From Alkaliphilus sp. (GTDB taxonomy: Bacteria; Bacillota; Clostridia; Peptostreptococcales; Natronincolaceae): a DNA stretch of 9,176 nucleotides. The notes below the pieces were generated by a model, which was not told where the DNA came from, made no database searches, and worked only from the letters and a program-made list of their open reading frames with translations. The position numbers and the translations under genes were made by a program. The stretch is from assembly GCA_023230535.1 (NCBI GenBank), contig JALNXC010000033.1, forward strand, positions 1 through 9,176, written 5' to 3'. Below are positions 1-5,506 of this stretch, piece by piece (positions within the stretch are counted from its first letter, which is position 1; each line of letters opens with the position of its first letter).

Positions 1-41
1 CTGCCAAGTGTTAGACCGTTTATTATCTGTTCAAAAACCAT
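1..41 (-). CDS. livH: Branched-chain amino acid ABC transporter permease, N-terminal fragment (LivH-like)
   Basis: Only the first 13 codons are inside the window: ATG at 41-39, reading MVFEQIINGLTLG, then the first two bases (AG) of a probable Ser codon. This N-terminus is typical of LivH-type permeases, which often begin M-x-E-Q-x-x-N-G-L-x-L-G-S before the first membrane helix. The gene lies on the same strand and 82 bp downstream of a LivK-type binding protein, the usual order for this uptake system. A purine-rich stretch upstream (GGAAAGGA at 53-60, and GGA closer to the start) can serve as ribosome binding site. It would be an inner-membrane channel subunit for Leu/Ile/Val or a related amino acid. 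The identification rests on a short N-terminus plus the neighbour. Confidence 0.72.
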   Translation of the reverse strand, partial: MVFEQIINGLTLG

Positions 42-75
42 TTCTTAAATCCATTCCTTTCCAAAAGGACAAGGC

Positions 76-101
76 CAATGGATGGAATATTCCATCCATT
101 G
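76..101 (-). repeat. Perfect 26-bp palindrome between binding-protein and permease genes
   Basis: The arm CAATGGATGGAAT (76-88) is followed directly by its exact reverse complement at 89-101. In RNA it would form a strong hairpin with a tight AU-rich loop, starting 23 nt after the lipoprotein stop codon. No T-run follows on the minus strand, so it is not a classic intrinsic terminator. Hairpins at this position in uptake operons commonly protect the 3' end of the binding-protein message and reduce read-through to the permease, giving more binding protein than membrane subunit. That role is inferred here; the palindrome is seen directly. Confidence 0.8.
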
Positions 102-123
102 ATCATTGATTATAAAAGAATTC

Positions 124-1323
124 CTAACGAAGTTTTATAAACTTTCCATTTTCAACTTTAAGTATAATTATGTCCTTTACAACATCCCCAACAGGAGTAA
201 AAGAAGTACTGCCTGTGACCCCGGGATAGCCTTTAATTTTTAACATTTCTCTCTGATGGGCTTCTCCACCCACACCACCGGCATTTTTAATTGCAGTAAG
301 TAAAATCATAGCCGCATCATAAGCCTGAGCAGCAAACATGTCGGGTTCGTCTTTAAATTTATCCGTATATGCTCTGACAAATTTTTGTGCATTCGGAGAA
401 GGGTCATCTGTAAAAAATCCCGCGGTGAAAACAGCATCTTCTACGGCATCCCCTCCAAGATCGACCAAAATCGGAGAATAAAAACCGTCCGCACCTAAAA
501 TCACAACATCCAAACCCTGATCCTTAGCTTGTTGTGCTATTTTAGCAGCCTCGGTATAATAGCCTGCTATATAAAGAGCATCCGGATTTTTGCCTTTGAG
601 CTGGGTCAACTGTACCCTAAAATCTTTTTCACCATCATTATATGTTTCAATACCTGTTACTTCCGCAAGTTCTTTTGCTCTCTTTTCAAATGCATCTTTC
701 AAAGAAAGACCATAATCGTTATTTGTAAACATCACGGCAAACTTTTTAAGTCCCAGTTCTTCTACGGCAAATTCCGCTAATTGAACGGCTTGGACCTCAT
801 CAGATAAACAATTTCTAAAAACATAATCGCCTATCTCAGGAATACCTACCGCCGTAGAGGAAGAAGATATCATTACAACCTTAGCATCATTTGTTATAGG
901 TCCTGCGGTAAATGTTTCCGCGCTGATTACTCCACCGACAATTGCAGTGATTTTATCTTGTTCAATGAGTTTTGAGGCGGCATTTGCAGTTTCAGTTTGA
1001 TCTCCACGGGTATCTTCCGATATTAGACGAATAGGTCTGCCATTGATTCCACCGTCCTGATTAAATTCATCAACAGCAATCTCTACACCATTTTTAGTAC
1101 TTATACCATAACTGGCAACATCACCCGTAAGAGGGCCGACAGTACCAATTTTTATTTCCTCGCCTACTTCGTCTACTTTATCTCCGGATTCTCCATTTTC
1201 AGTTTCTGTTCCCTGGGGAATATCCGAATCCTCTTCCTCCGTTTTTTTCCAACACCCTGATAGTAATCCCACGGTCAAGACAACTACCAAGAGTAGGATT
1301 ATAAATTTTGATTGTTTAAACAT
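124..1323 (-). CDS. livK: Branched-chain amino acid ABC transporter substrate-binding lipoprotein (LivK-like)
   Basis: This 399-residue protein captures an amino acid outside the cell and delivers it to a Liv-type ABC permease. Residues 1-24 form a lipoprotein signal: Lys-rich start, hydrophobic run, lipobox LLSGC with Cys24 as the lipidated residue. Residues 25-55 are a very acidic, low-complexity tether. The type I periplasmic-binding fold (Peripla_BP_6) starts at IKIGTVGPLTGDVASYG and continues through AVDEFNQDGGINGRPIRL, AIVGGVISAET, a Ser-rich ligand segment (MISSSSTAVG) and FTNNDYGLS, all typical of LivK/LivJ. Length is normal once the long tether is counted. AAGGAGG at 1331-1337, 7 nt before ATG, is a near-perfect ribosome site and fixes the start. 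The downstream gene is a LivH-like permease. Exact ligand is not certain: this family also includes amide, urea and aromatic-compound binders. Confidence 0.93.
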   Translation of the reverse strand: MFKQSKFIILLLVVVLTVGLLSGCWKKTEEEDSDIPQGTETENGESGDKVDEVGEEIKIGTVGPLTGDVASYGISTKNGVEIAVDEFNQDGGINGRPIRLISEDTRGDQTETANAASKLIEQDKITAIVGGVISAETFTAGPITNDAKVVMISSSSTAVGIPEIGDYVFRNCLSDEVQAVQLAEFAVEELGLKKFAVMFTNNDYGLSLKDAFEKRAKELAEVTGIETYNDGEKDFRVQLTQLKGKNPDALYIAGYYTEAAKIAQQAKDQGLDVVILGADGFYSPILVDLGGDAVEDAVFTAGFFTDDPSPNAQKFVRAYTDKFKDEPDMFAAQAYDAAMILLTAIKNAGGVGGEAHQREMLKIKGYPGVTGSTSFTPVGDVVKDIIILKVENGKFIKLR

Positions 1324-1330
1324 TAAAAAA

Positions 1331-1337
1331 CCTCCTT
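1331..1337 (-). promoter_or_regulatory. Strong ribosome binding site of livK
   Basis: AAGGAGG on the minus strand, 7 nt upstream of the ATG at 1323. It matches the 16S rRNA anti-Shine-Dalgarno over its full length and suggests high expression, as expected for a solute-binding protein. Confidence 0.85.
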
Positions 1338-1536
1338 AAAATCTTCAGAATAATAAGCAACTTTTAATCAAATTTGTATAGATACACAAAAATAGCATCT
1401 CTTCCTGATTTTTTATTTGTTATAATTTTTTGTCGGCTATTGTCACCCCCCCCATTGTACAAAAGTAACAAACTATTCGTGACGTGACTATAATAAGTAC
1501 ACTTCTATAGAACTAAATCACTAGATTTTATATCAT

Positions 1537-1565
1537 ATTATAATCTATTTTTATGGAAATGTCAC
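1537..1565 (-). promoter_or_regulatory. Sigma-A-type promoter of livK
   Basis: On the minus strand a -35 box GTGACA (1565-1560) and a perfect -10 box TATAAT (1542-1537) are separated by exactly 17 bp. Transcription would start near 1530, leaving an untranslated leader of about 200 nt. Between 1324 and 1536 the leader has the palindrome TTCTATAGAA (1503-1512), a run of eight G (1446-1453) and a possible 7-bp stem, UUGUUAC with GUGACAA, that places the G-run in its loop. I found no T-box core and no intrinsic terminator in this leader. Upstream, 1566-1695 holds two TGCATAAT repeats and nothing else that I recognise. Confidence 0.65.
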
Positions 1566-1593
1566 TAATAAAAACGACAATTTACAAATAAAC

Positions 1594-1612
1594 TGCATAA
1601 TCCGTGCATAAT
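1594..1612. repeat. Pair of TGCATAAT direct repeats upstream of the livK promoter
   Basis: TGCATAAT occurs at 1594-1601 and again at 1605-1612, so the copies start 11 bp apart, about one helical turn. They lie about 30 bp upstream of the -35 box of livK. That geometry suits two protomers of a DNA-binding regulator on one DNA face, but no regulator is identified and chance is possible in AT-rich DNA. Confidence 0.35.
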
Positions 1613-1695
1613 TAGGTCTTTATAGAATAAAATATGAAGTCCAGCTACTTTTACCCTTATCTTTCTTCCTTATTGCTTTCGGTTCCTTTCCCTTT

Positions 1696-2505
1696 TCAAT
1701 AAGTATCTAATTCTACAAATCCCTTATTTCTCTTCCTGCCCATTACCTTGGCATTTAATTTTAATTCTGCAAAATCAATTGAATATCTACCCTTTTTCAG
1801 ACATTTTTCAAGGTCAAATTTATATTTTTTATCAAAGTTTTGATCTATGCATAAGAAAAACATTTTATCCCTTGGAATATATACACTGCTCCAAGCTGTC
1901 AGTTCCTCTTGCTTTGCCTGTGAAACTATATCCATACAATAATCTGTATCAATTTTTCGATTCTCATCCAGTATGTTTTTTATTTTTTTATCCCTACTAT
2001 ATCTCAAACTATCGGTTGCGGATTGATTCGTCAACATTCTATATTCCCCAACATCTAAGGTGACATTTTCTTCGTATATATTCTCCTCATAAATGCCCAC
2101 CTTATTGTCGGTATCGGCAAAAAAAAATTGAATCTTTGGAAAACCATATTTTCTCTCATAATCCAATGTGAACTGTTTAATTATATAGAAAGCTTCATCC
2201 ACCGTACCGGCTCTCTCCAATATGTATTTAAGCATCCCCTGGCAATTTATAACAAGCGGGGTCAATTCTCCCTGTTCTTCCTTAGTAGTAGAAAGTGCCA
2301 GAGCAGCTGCCAAAAGGCCTTTCTCATTAATTCCCTCGTATGGCCTATCAATTCCCAATTGTTCAATGGAACAATGCCCTATTGTATTAACACCGTAGCT
2401 TCTATATGACGGTTCAAAACATATATTCCCACCGAACTGTACCCAATCAAAACTTCTTCCTACAATCAGGCCTTCCTCTTCACATTTTGCAAATATAGTA
2501 CACAT
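1696..2505 (-). CDS. Choloylglycine hydrolase / penicillin acylase-type Ntn hydrolase
   Basis: This 269-residue protein begins MCT, so removal of Met exposes Cys2 as N-terminal nucleophile, the hallmark of linear-amide C-N hydrolases (bile salt hydrolases, penicillin V acylases, N-acyl amidases). Further family features are GRSFDW (Arg17, Asp20), YEGINEKGL (residues 56-64), LTNQS (Asn160, oxyanion-hole position) and TAWSSVY (203-209). There is no signal peptide, so it is probably cytoplasmic. It is shorter than typical bile salt hydrolases, which are above 310 residues, and no choloyl specificity can be claimed. The acyl-transferase-like C45 peptidases are an alternative, related family. AAGGAAGG just upstream of the ATG at 2505 supports the start. 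It probably has its own promoter at 2532-2559. No clear terminator follows the TGA stop. Confidence 0.82.
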   Translation of the reverse strand: MCTIFAKCEEEGLIVGRSFDWVQFGGNICFEPSYRSYGVNTIGHCSIEQLGIDRPYEGINEKGLLAAALALSTTKEEQGELTPLVINCQGMLKYILERAGTVDEAFYIIKQFTLDYERKYGFPKIQFFFADTDNKVGIYEENIYEENVTLDVGEYRMLTNQSATDSLRYSRDKKIKNILDENRKIDTDYCMDIVSQAKQEELTAWSSVYIPRDKMFFLCIDQNFDKKYKFDLEKCLKKGRYSIDFAELKLNAKVMGRKRNKGFVELDTY

Positions 2506-2531
2506 TTTATTTCCTTCCTTTATATATAATT

Positions 2532-2559
2532 ATTTTAATATATCGCTTTTTTATGACAA
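2532..2559 (-). promoter_or_regulatory. Candidate promoter of the Ntn hydrolase gene
   Basis: TTGTCA (2559-2554) and TAAAAT (2537-2532) on the minus strand are separated by 16 bp. They lie in the 106-bp gap between the XRE regulator and the hydrolase. Both boxes differ from consensus by one base. The AT-rich setting lowers certainty. Confidence 0.45.
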
Positions 2560-2605
2560 ACATGCCCCTAATTCCTTACTGTTCATCTCATTTTAAGGAG
2601 CCACT

Positions 2606-2623
2606 GAAGCCTTATTCGGCTTC
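2606..2623 (-). repeat. Hairpin spanning the stop codon of the XRE regulator
   Basis: GAAGCC (2606-2611) and GGCTTC (2618-2623) form a perfect 6-bp stem with a 6-base loop that contains the TAA stop (2612-2614). There is no T-run after it on the minus strand, so termination is doubtful. It may partly separate the regulator message from the hydrolase gene or stabilise its end. Confidence 0.45.
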
Positions 2624-2818
2624 ATCATCGTCTATAATAAACAACTCTTCCACAGTGGTATCTAAAACTTTTGCCAGTTTGATTGCCAATAACAGAGTAG
2701 GATTATACTTATTGTTTTCAATAGCATTAATCGTCTGTCTCGAAACATCACATAGATGCGCCAACTCCTCCTGTGTAAGCCCCAAATCCGTTCTTAACTC
2801 CCTAATAAGGTTTTTCAC
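2612..2818 (-). CDS. Small XRE/Cro-CI family transcriptional regulator
   Basis: This 68-residue protein is almost entirely one helix-turn-helix domain. The motif runs from LTQEELAHLCDVSRQTI (residues 14-30) through NAIENNKYNPTLLLAIKLAK, typical of the YozG-like small XRE regulators. An acidic tail (IIDDDEAE) follows. The start is GTG at 2818, only 2 nt after the stop of the membrane-protein gene, and there is no strong separate ribosome site, so translation is probably coupled. Such regulators are often co-transcribed with a small membrane protein, as here, and may control their own promoter; targets cannot be read from the sequence. Confidence 0.9.
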   Translation of the reverse strand: MKNLIRELRTDLGLTQEELAHLCDVSRQTINAIENNKYNPTLLLAIKLAKVLDTTVEELFIIDDDEAE

Positions 2819-2820
2819 TT

Positions 2821-3135
2821 TTAATCACCATATCTTTTCCTAAAAATTAATAGATTTATTAAATAAAGAATACCAATAATAGATAACAATACAAATGAAT
2901 TGATGCCCTCAACCTGTTCTTCCCTCAATCCGATATAATAAAATAAATTGATAAACAAAATTCCCACTGTCTCAATGAAAGTCCAATGGCTGGCTTTTAA
3001 AATAATAATTTCTTTTCGCTCATCCCCCGTTTTAAAGATAGATATTATCATCCAAATAACTGAAATAACACCCAGCACGAAAAAAATACATGCAAATATT
3101 AATTCTATGGATATTTCGGTGTTTTGTACACCCAT
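2821..3135 (-). CDS. Three-pass small membrane protein, DUF2178-like
   Basis: This 104-residue protein has three hydrophobic segments (about 10-34, 52-69 and 79-98) and a basic C-terminus RKRYGD. After the first segment comes TGDERKEIIILKASHWTF. The D-E-R pattern followed by a K-A-S helix is characteristic of the DUF2178 type of small membrane protein usually found beside a YozG-like XRE regulator. Function is unknown; a role in sensing or in relaying membrane state to the regulator is speculation. GGGGGG (3143-3148), 7 nt before ATG, is the ribosome site. It is the first gene of a two-gene unit with the XRE regulator, driven from the promoter at 3175-3203. Confidence 0.82.
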   Translation of the reverse strand: MGVQNTEISIELIFACIFFVLGVISVIWMIISIFKTGDERKEIIILKASHWTFIETVGILFINLFYYIGLREEQVEGINSFVLLSIIGILYLINLLIFRKRYGD

Positions 3136-3174
3136 GGTTTATCCCCCCTAATGTCAAATAACCTTTACATATCA

Positions 3175-3203
3175 ATAATATCACGAATTAAATCATATAT
3201 CAA
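3175..3203 (-). promoter_or_regulatory. Promoter of the membrane protein-XRE unit
   Basis: TTGATA (3203-3198) and TATTAT (3180-3175) on the minus strand lie exactly 17 bp apart, each one base from consensus, about 35-40 bp upstream of the GGGGGG ribosome site and the ATG at 3135. The leader is short. Confidence 0.6.
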
Positions 3204-3414
3204 GAATGTTTAGCGTTCAGTGTATCCGAAAATATCAAAAAACACTATTTTTATAAAATCCACAAGAAGTACCATACTGTTTCATTATTTGATAACTTGC
3301 TTTTAAATCTGCATTTGATTAAAGGGCACCGGCGATTCAATAATGAAAACCAAAAAGTATCATTGAACAACAAATATTGATATGTTAAACTAAAGTCAAC
3401 ATTTTAAAAAGAAA

Positions 3415-3566
3415 CAATTTTCTTGGATTTTAGAATAAAACATATCCTATTACTTGATCGATTAAATTTTACAAACATTAAGGCTGCACGTTATGGCGGA
3501 CCGGTACCTATTGTAAAAGAAATGTTCAGGCACAATTACCGGAATATATTGAATTAATCAAATAAA
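3415..3566 (+). pseudogene. Possible decayed 3' end of an unidentified gene
   Basis: In the otherwise AT-rich 3136-3588 intergenic region, a short stretch around 3480-3540 is noticeably richer in G and C and reads well as protein: KAARYGGPVPIVKEMF, ending NILN and a TAA. Shifting frame just after MF gives QLPEYIELIK and another TAA at 3564-3566, which looks like a natural protein end. The frame is open from about 3410, with no usable start and no ribosome site. I read this as a gene remnant with a frameshift, but cannot name the family. It lies 22 bp upstream of the NimA-like gene. The rest of 3204-3410 shows only AT-rich DNA and a weak imperfect inverted repeat (3280-3292 with 3337-3348). 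Confidence 0.3.
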
Positions 3567-3588
3567 AAATGGTTAGGAGTGGAAAAAA

Positions 3589-4113
3589 GTGAATGAGATA
3601 CGCTATAAAACAAGAAGAGTATCGGATAGGAATAAAATTGAAACATTTTTGCAGCAGGCCAGAATTGGGCATCTTGGAATGATTGACGGTGAGTCCCCAT
3701 ATGTCGTTCCGCTCAATTTTGTTTGGGTGAACGGGAAAATCTATTTCCACGGAGCTACCGGCGGAAGACGAAACAGAGTTATGGCTGCCAACCCGGAGGT
3801 CTGTTTTACAATTTGTGAAGAATATGGAACTGTTGTTGACCCGGTGCCGGCAGATGTAGATACGGCATATATGAGTGTAATGATTTTCGGTAAGGTACGA
3901 CCCCTCACTGATTTAGACGAATCTACACACATATTGCAGGAGATCGTCAATAAGTATGTACCCGGTTACTATAGCCGGCCATTATCCAAACAGTATGTCG
4001 ACAAGCTTCGATCATCTGTATTCGGCGGCCCGGTACAAGTATACAAAATCGTTCCAGATCATATCACCGCCAAAGAAAATCCGGTTGAAGAAGGAAAAAT
4101 ACTCAAGCCCTAG
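3589..4113 (+). CDS. NimA-like pyridoxamine 5'-phosphate oxidase-fold flavoprotein
   Basis: This 174-residue protein has the split-barrel FMN-binding fold of the NimA/COG3467 group. Seen in order: YKTRRVSDRNKIETFL at the start, GHLGMIDGESPYVVPLNFVW (27-46), KIYFHGATGGRRNRV (50-64) and NPEVCFTI (68-75), all signatures of this family. Members bind a flavin and some reduce nitroimidazoles, but most are uncharacterised, so drug resistance should not be assumed. The start is GTG at 3589 with AGGAG at 3575-3579, 9 nt upstream; an ATG at 3594 is out of frame. It is the only plus-strand gene in the window, convergent with the HD-domain gene and sharing a hairpin with it. No convincing promoter was found upstream. 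Confidence 0.88.
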   Translation: MNEIRYKTRRVSDRNKIETFLQQARIGHLGMIDGESPYVVPLNFVWVNGKIYFHGATGGRRNRVMAANPEVCFTICEEYGTVVDPVPADVDTAYMSVMIFGKVRPLTDLDESTHILQEIVNKYVPGYYSRPLSKQYVDKLRSSVFGGPVQVYKIVPDHITAKENPVEEGKILKP

Positions 4114-4134
4114 GAAATTATATAAAAAATTTTA

Positions 4135-4166
4135 TTGCCGCCCATGATTTTGATCGTGAGCGGCAA
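4135..4166. terminator. Hairpin between convergent genes, probable bidirectional terminator
   Basis: TTGCCGC (4135-4141) pairs with GCGGCAA (4160-4166). Inside it, CATGAT pairs with ATCGTG with one wobble around the loop TTTG, giving a 13-bp stem with one mismatch. On the minus strand the stem is followed within a few bases by TTTTTT (rc of 4125-4129 region), which suits termination of the HD gene. On the plus strand the T-run is poor. It sits 21 bp after the NimA-like stop and 4 bp before the end of the HD gene. Confidence 0.7.
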
Positions 4167-4170
4167 ATTC

Positions 4171-4740
4171 TTATGCCAGGTTGATTTCTTTCGCAACACT
4201 CCGCATACCCTTTATTGTCTCTTCAATCACTTTGTCTAAATCCATTCCTAACATCTGTGCCCCTTCCGCAATAGTTTCCCTATTTACCCCTGCGGCAAAC
4301 GCTCTGTCCTTCCATTTTTTCTTCACGGATTTTACTTTCATATCACTTATTCCGGTGGGACGCATTAAAGCAGTAGCATTTATTAACCCCGTCAATTCAT
4401 CGATGGTATATAACACCTTTTCCATTTTCTCCACGGGTTCTACATCGGTACAAATCTTCCAACCATGGCTTACTATTGCGCGAATGTAGTCTTCAGGCCA
4501 ATTTTCTTCTGTCAGGATCTTCTCCGTCATCTTGCAGTGCTCTTCTGGATACATTTCATAATCCAAATCATGCACCAACCCTATTATTCCCCATTTTTCT
4601 TTATCTTCTTCCCCAAATAATTCTACAAAATGCAACATAACTGCTTCAACAGCCAGGGCATGATATATGAGGCCCTCGCTCTTGTTATATTTTTTTAATA
4701 ACTCGTATGCTTCTTCCCTATCGGGAATCTTCTTTTCCAT
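4171..4740 (-). CDS. HD-domain metal-dependent phosphohydrolase-like protein
   Basis: This 189-residue protein carries the full HD metal-ligand pattern: His27 (YHALAVEAVM), His57-Asp58 (GLVHDLDYEMYPEEH), His92 (IVSHGW) and Asp114 (IDELTG). The GIIGLVHDLDYE form is common in stand-alone HDIG/HD hydrolases of Clostridia. The family removes phosphate from nucleotides or similar compounds, but the substrate here is unknown. AGAGGGG before the ATG at 4740 supports the start. A TGC-extended -10 at 4786-4794 suggests its own promoter, so although it follows trpF on the same strand it is probably a separate unit, split from the trp operon by the inverted-repeat element. I see no sequence link to tryptophan synthesis. 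Confidence 0.87.
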   Translation of the reverse strand: MEKKIPDREEAYELLKKYNKSEGLIYHALAVEAVMLHFVELFGEEDKEKWGIIGLVHDLDYEMYPEEHCKMTEKILTEENWPEDYIRAIVSHGWKICTDVEPVEKMEKVLYTIDELTGLINATALMRPTGISDMKVKSVKKKWKDRAFAAGVNRETIAEGAQMLGMDLDKVIEETIKGMRSVAKEINLA

Positions 4741-4785
4741 TAAAACCCCTCTTTCTTCATTTCATAAGTTCACATTTATGTTTTG

Positions 4786-4794
4786 ATTATAGCA
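4786..4794 (-). promoter_or_regulatory. Extended -10 promoter of the HD-domain gene
   Basis: TGCTATAAT on the minus strand (TG motif at 4794-4793, TATAAT at 4791-4786) lies about 45 bp upstream of the ATG. There is no good -35 box at the standard distance, where sequence from the edge of the repeat element falls. Extended -10 promoters can work without one. Confidence 0.5.
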
Positions 4795-4805
4795 TAGTTA
4801 TGTGG

Positions 4806-4912
4806 GACAAAGGGGGACGTACCTAATTTGTCACCTTCTTTTTGCCGCCGTCATCTGTCACTCCCTATCTTTGCTTTGATTTGCTGACAATTTAGGTACG
4901 TCCCTTCTTGTC
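4806..4912. mobile_element. REP/MITE-like inverted-repeat element overlapping the end of trpF
   Basis: A 20-base arm at 4814-4833 (beginning GGGACGTACCTAAT) is matched by its reverse complement at 4885-4904 with a single mismatch. Further out, GACAA (4806-4810) pairs with TTGTC (4908-4912), giving an imperfect repeat of about 28 bp around a 51-base centre. The element has no coding capacity. Ends of this GGGACG-ACC-TTGTC type resemble REP-like palindromes dispersed in Clostridia and moved by RAYT/IS200-type Y1 transposases; this assignment is from memory of the pattern. No target-site duplication is visible, as expected for that mechanism. Its right arm encodes the last six codons and the stop of trpF. 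Transcribed, it would form a long hairpin at the end of the trp message. Confidence 0.75.
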
Positions 4913-5506
4913 TCTTGCTTTTTCTATAATTCTTTTCATTTTGTTAAAATCTTTATGGCCGTCAACTTCTACACCACTACTAATGTCTACTACCTGTGGC
5001 CTAACTTTTTTTATTGCCACATCTATATTTTCAGAATTTAAACCCCCGGCTAAAATAATAAACCCATCCTTATTCAAACAGGAAATCAAATCCCAATCAA
5101 AGACCTTTCCGGTCCCCCCTTTTTTTCCCTCTATAAAAGTATCTAATAAATAACCATTTACATCGTAATATTTCATGTATTTAAAACTGCTTTTATCTTT
5201 AATACTAAAAGATTTCCAAACTTTTTGCTCAAAACCCACAATATCACCAGGTTTTTCATCTCCATGAAACTGCAATACATCCAAATTACAGATTTTTGCT
5301 ATTTGTTTTATATGTTCTTTATTTTGGTTTACAAATACTCCTACTTTTTTTATGCTTTTATCCAGTTCTTCTATTAACTTTTTTGCTTTATAAGGAGTTA
5401 CCTGCCTTTTACTTTTTGCAAATACAAAGCCTACATAATCCGGCTTTAATTTGTTAACATAATCTATATCTTCTTCCCTTCTTAAACCACATATTTTTAT
5501 TTCCAT
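4892..5506 (-). CDS. trpF: Phosphoribosylanthranilate isomerase
   Basis: This cytoplasmic 204-residue TIM-barrel enzyme converts N-(5-phosphoribosyl)anthranilate to CdRP, the third step from chorismate to tryptophan. KICGLRREEDI at the start holds the catalytic base Cys6; LLDTF holds the general acid Asp122. Phosphate-binding loops are GGTGKVFDW (130-138), AGGLNSENI (153-161) and DISSGVE (174-180). Length is normal. GAGGGGAAG upstream lies inside the end of trpC, and the two genes overlap by 10 nt, so they are translationally coupled. The last residues DKKGRT and the TAA lie inside the inverted-repeat element at 4806-4912, so the natural C-terminus was probably altered by insertion after Arg198. 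All catalytic parts are upstream of that point, so the enzyme should be active. Confidence 0.97.
   Translation of the reverse strand: MEIKICGLRREEDIDYVNKLKPDYVGFVFAKSKRQVTPYKAKKLIEELDKSIKKVGVFVNQNKEHIKQIAKICNLDVLQFHGDEKPGDIVGFEQKVWKSFSIKDKSSFKYMKYYDVNGYLLDTFIEGKKGGTGKVFDWDLISCLNKDGFIILAGGLNSENIDVAIKKVRPQVVDISSGVEVDGHKDFNKMKRIIEKARDKKGRT

Noticed and set aside
529..780. Plus-strand open frame opposite livK
   Set aside because: Lies fully inside a confidently identified gene on the other strand, with low-complexity Phe/Cys/Ile-rich translation.
1489..1494. Plus-strand TATAAT in the livK leader
   Set aside because: There is no suitable -35 box at 16-18 bp and no plus-strand gene downstream for about 2 kb.
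1324..1530. Riboswitch or T-box in the livK leader
   Set aside because: The leader is long, but no AGGGTGG core, no terminator with a T-run and no known aptamer pattern could be seen.
3280..3348. Imperfect inverted repeat TTTCATTATTTGA / TCAATAATGAAA
   Set aside because: AT-rich, one bulge, 44-nt loop, no T-run and no transposon features; likely chance.
3526..3750. Minus-strand open frame covering the start of the NimA-like gene
   Set aside because: Antisense to the ribosome site and conserved N-terminus of a real gene, with no ribosome site of its own.
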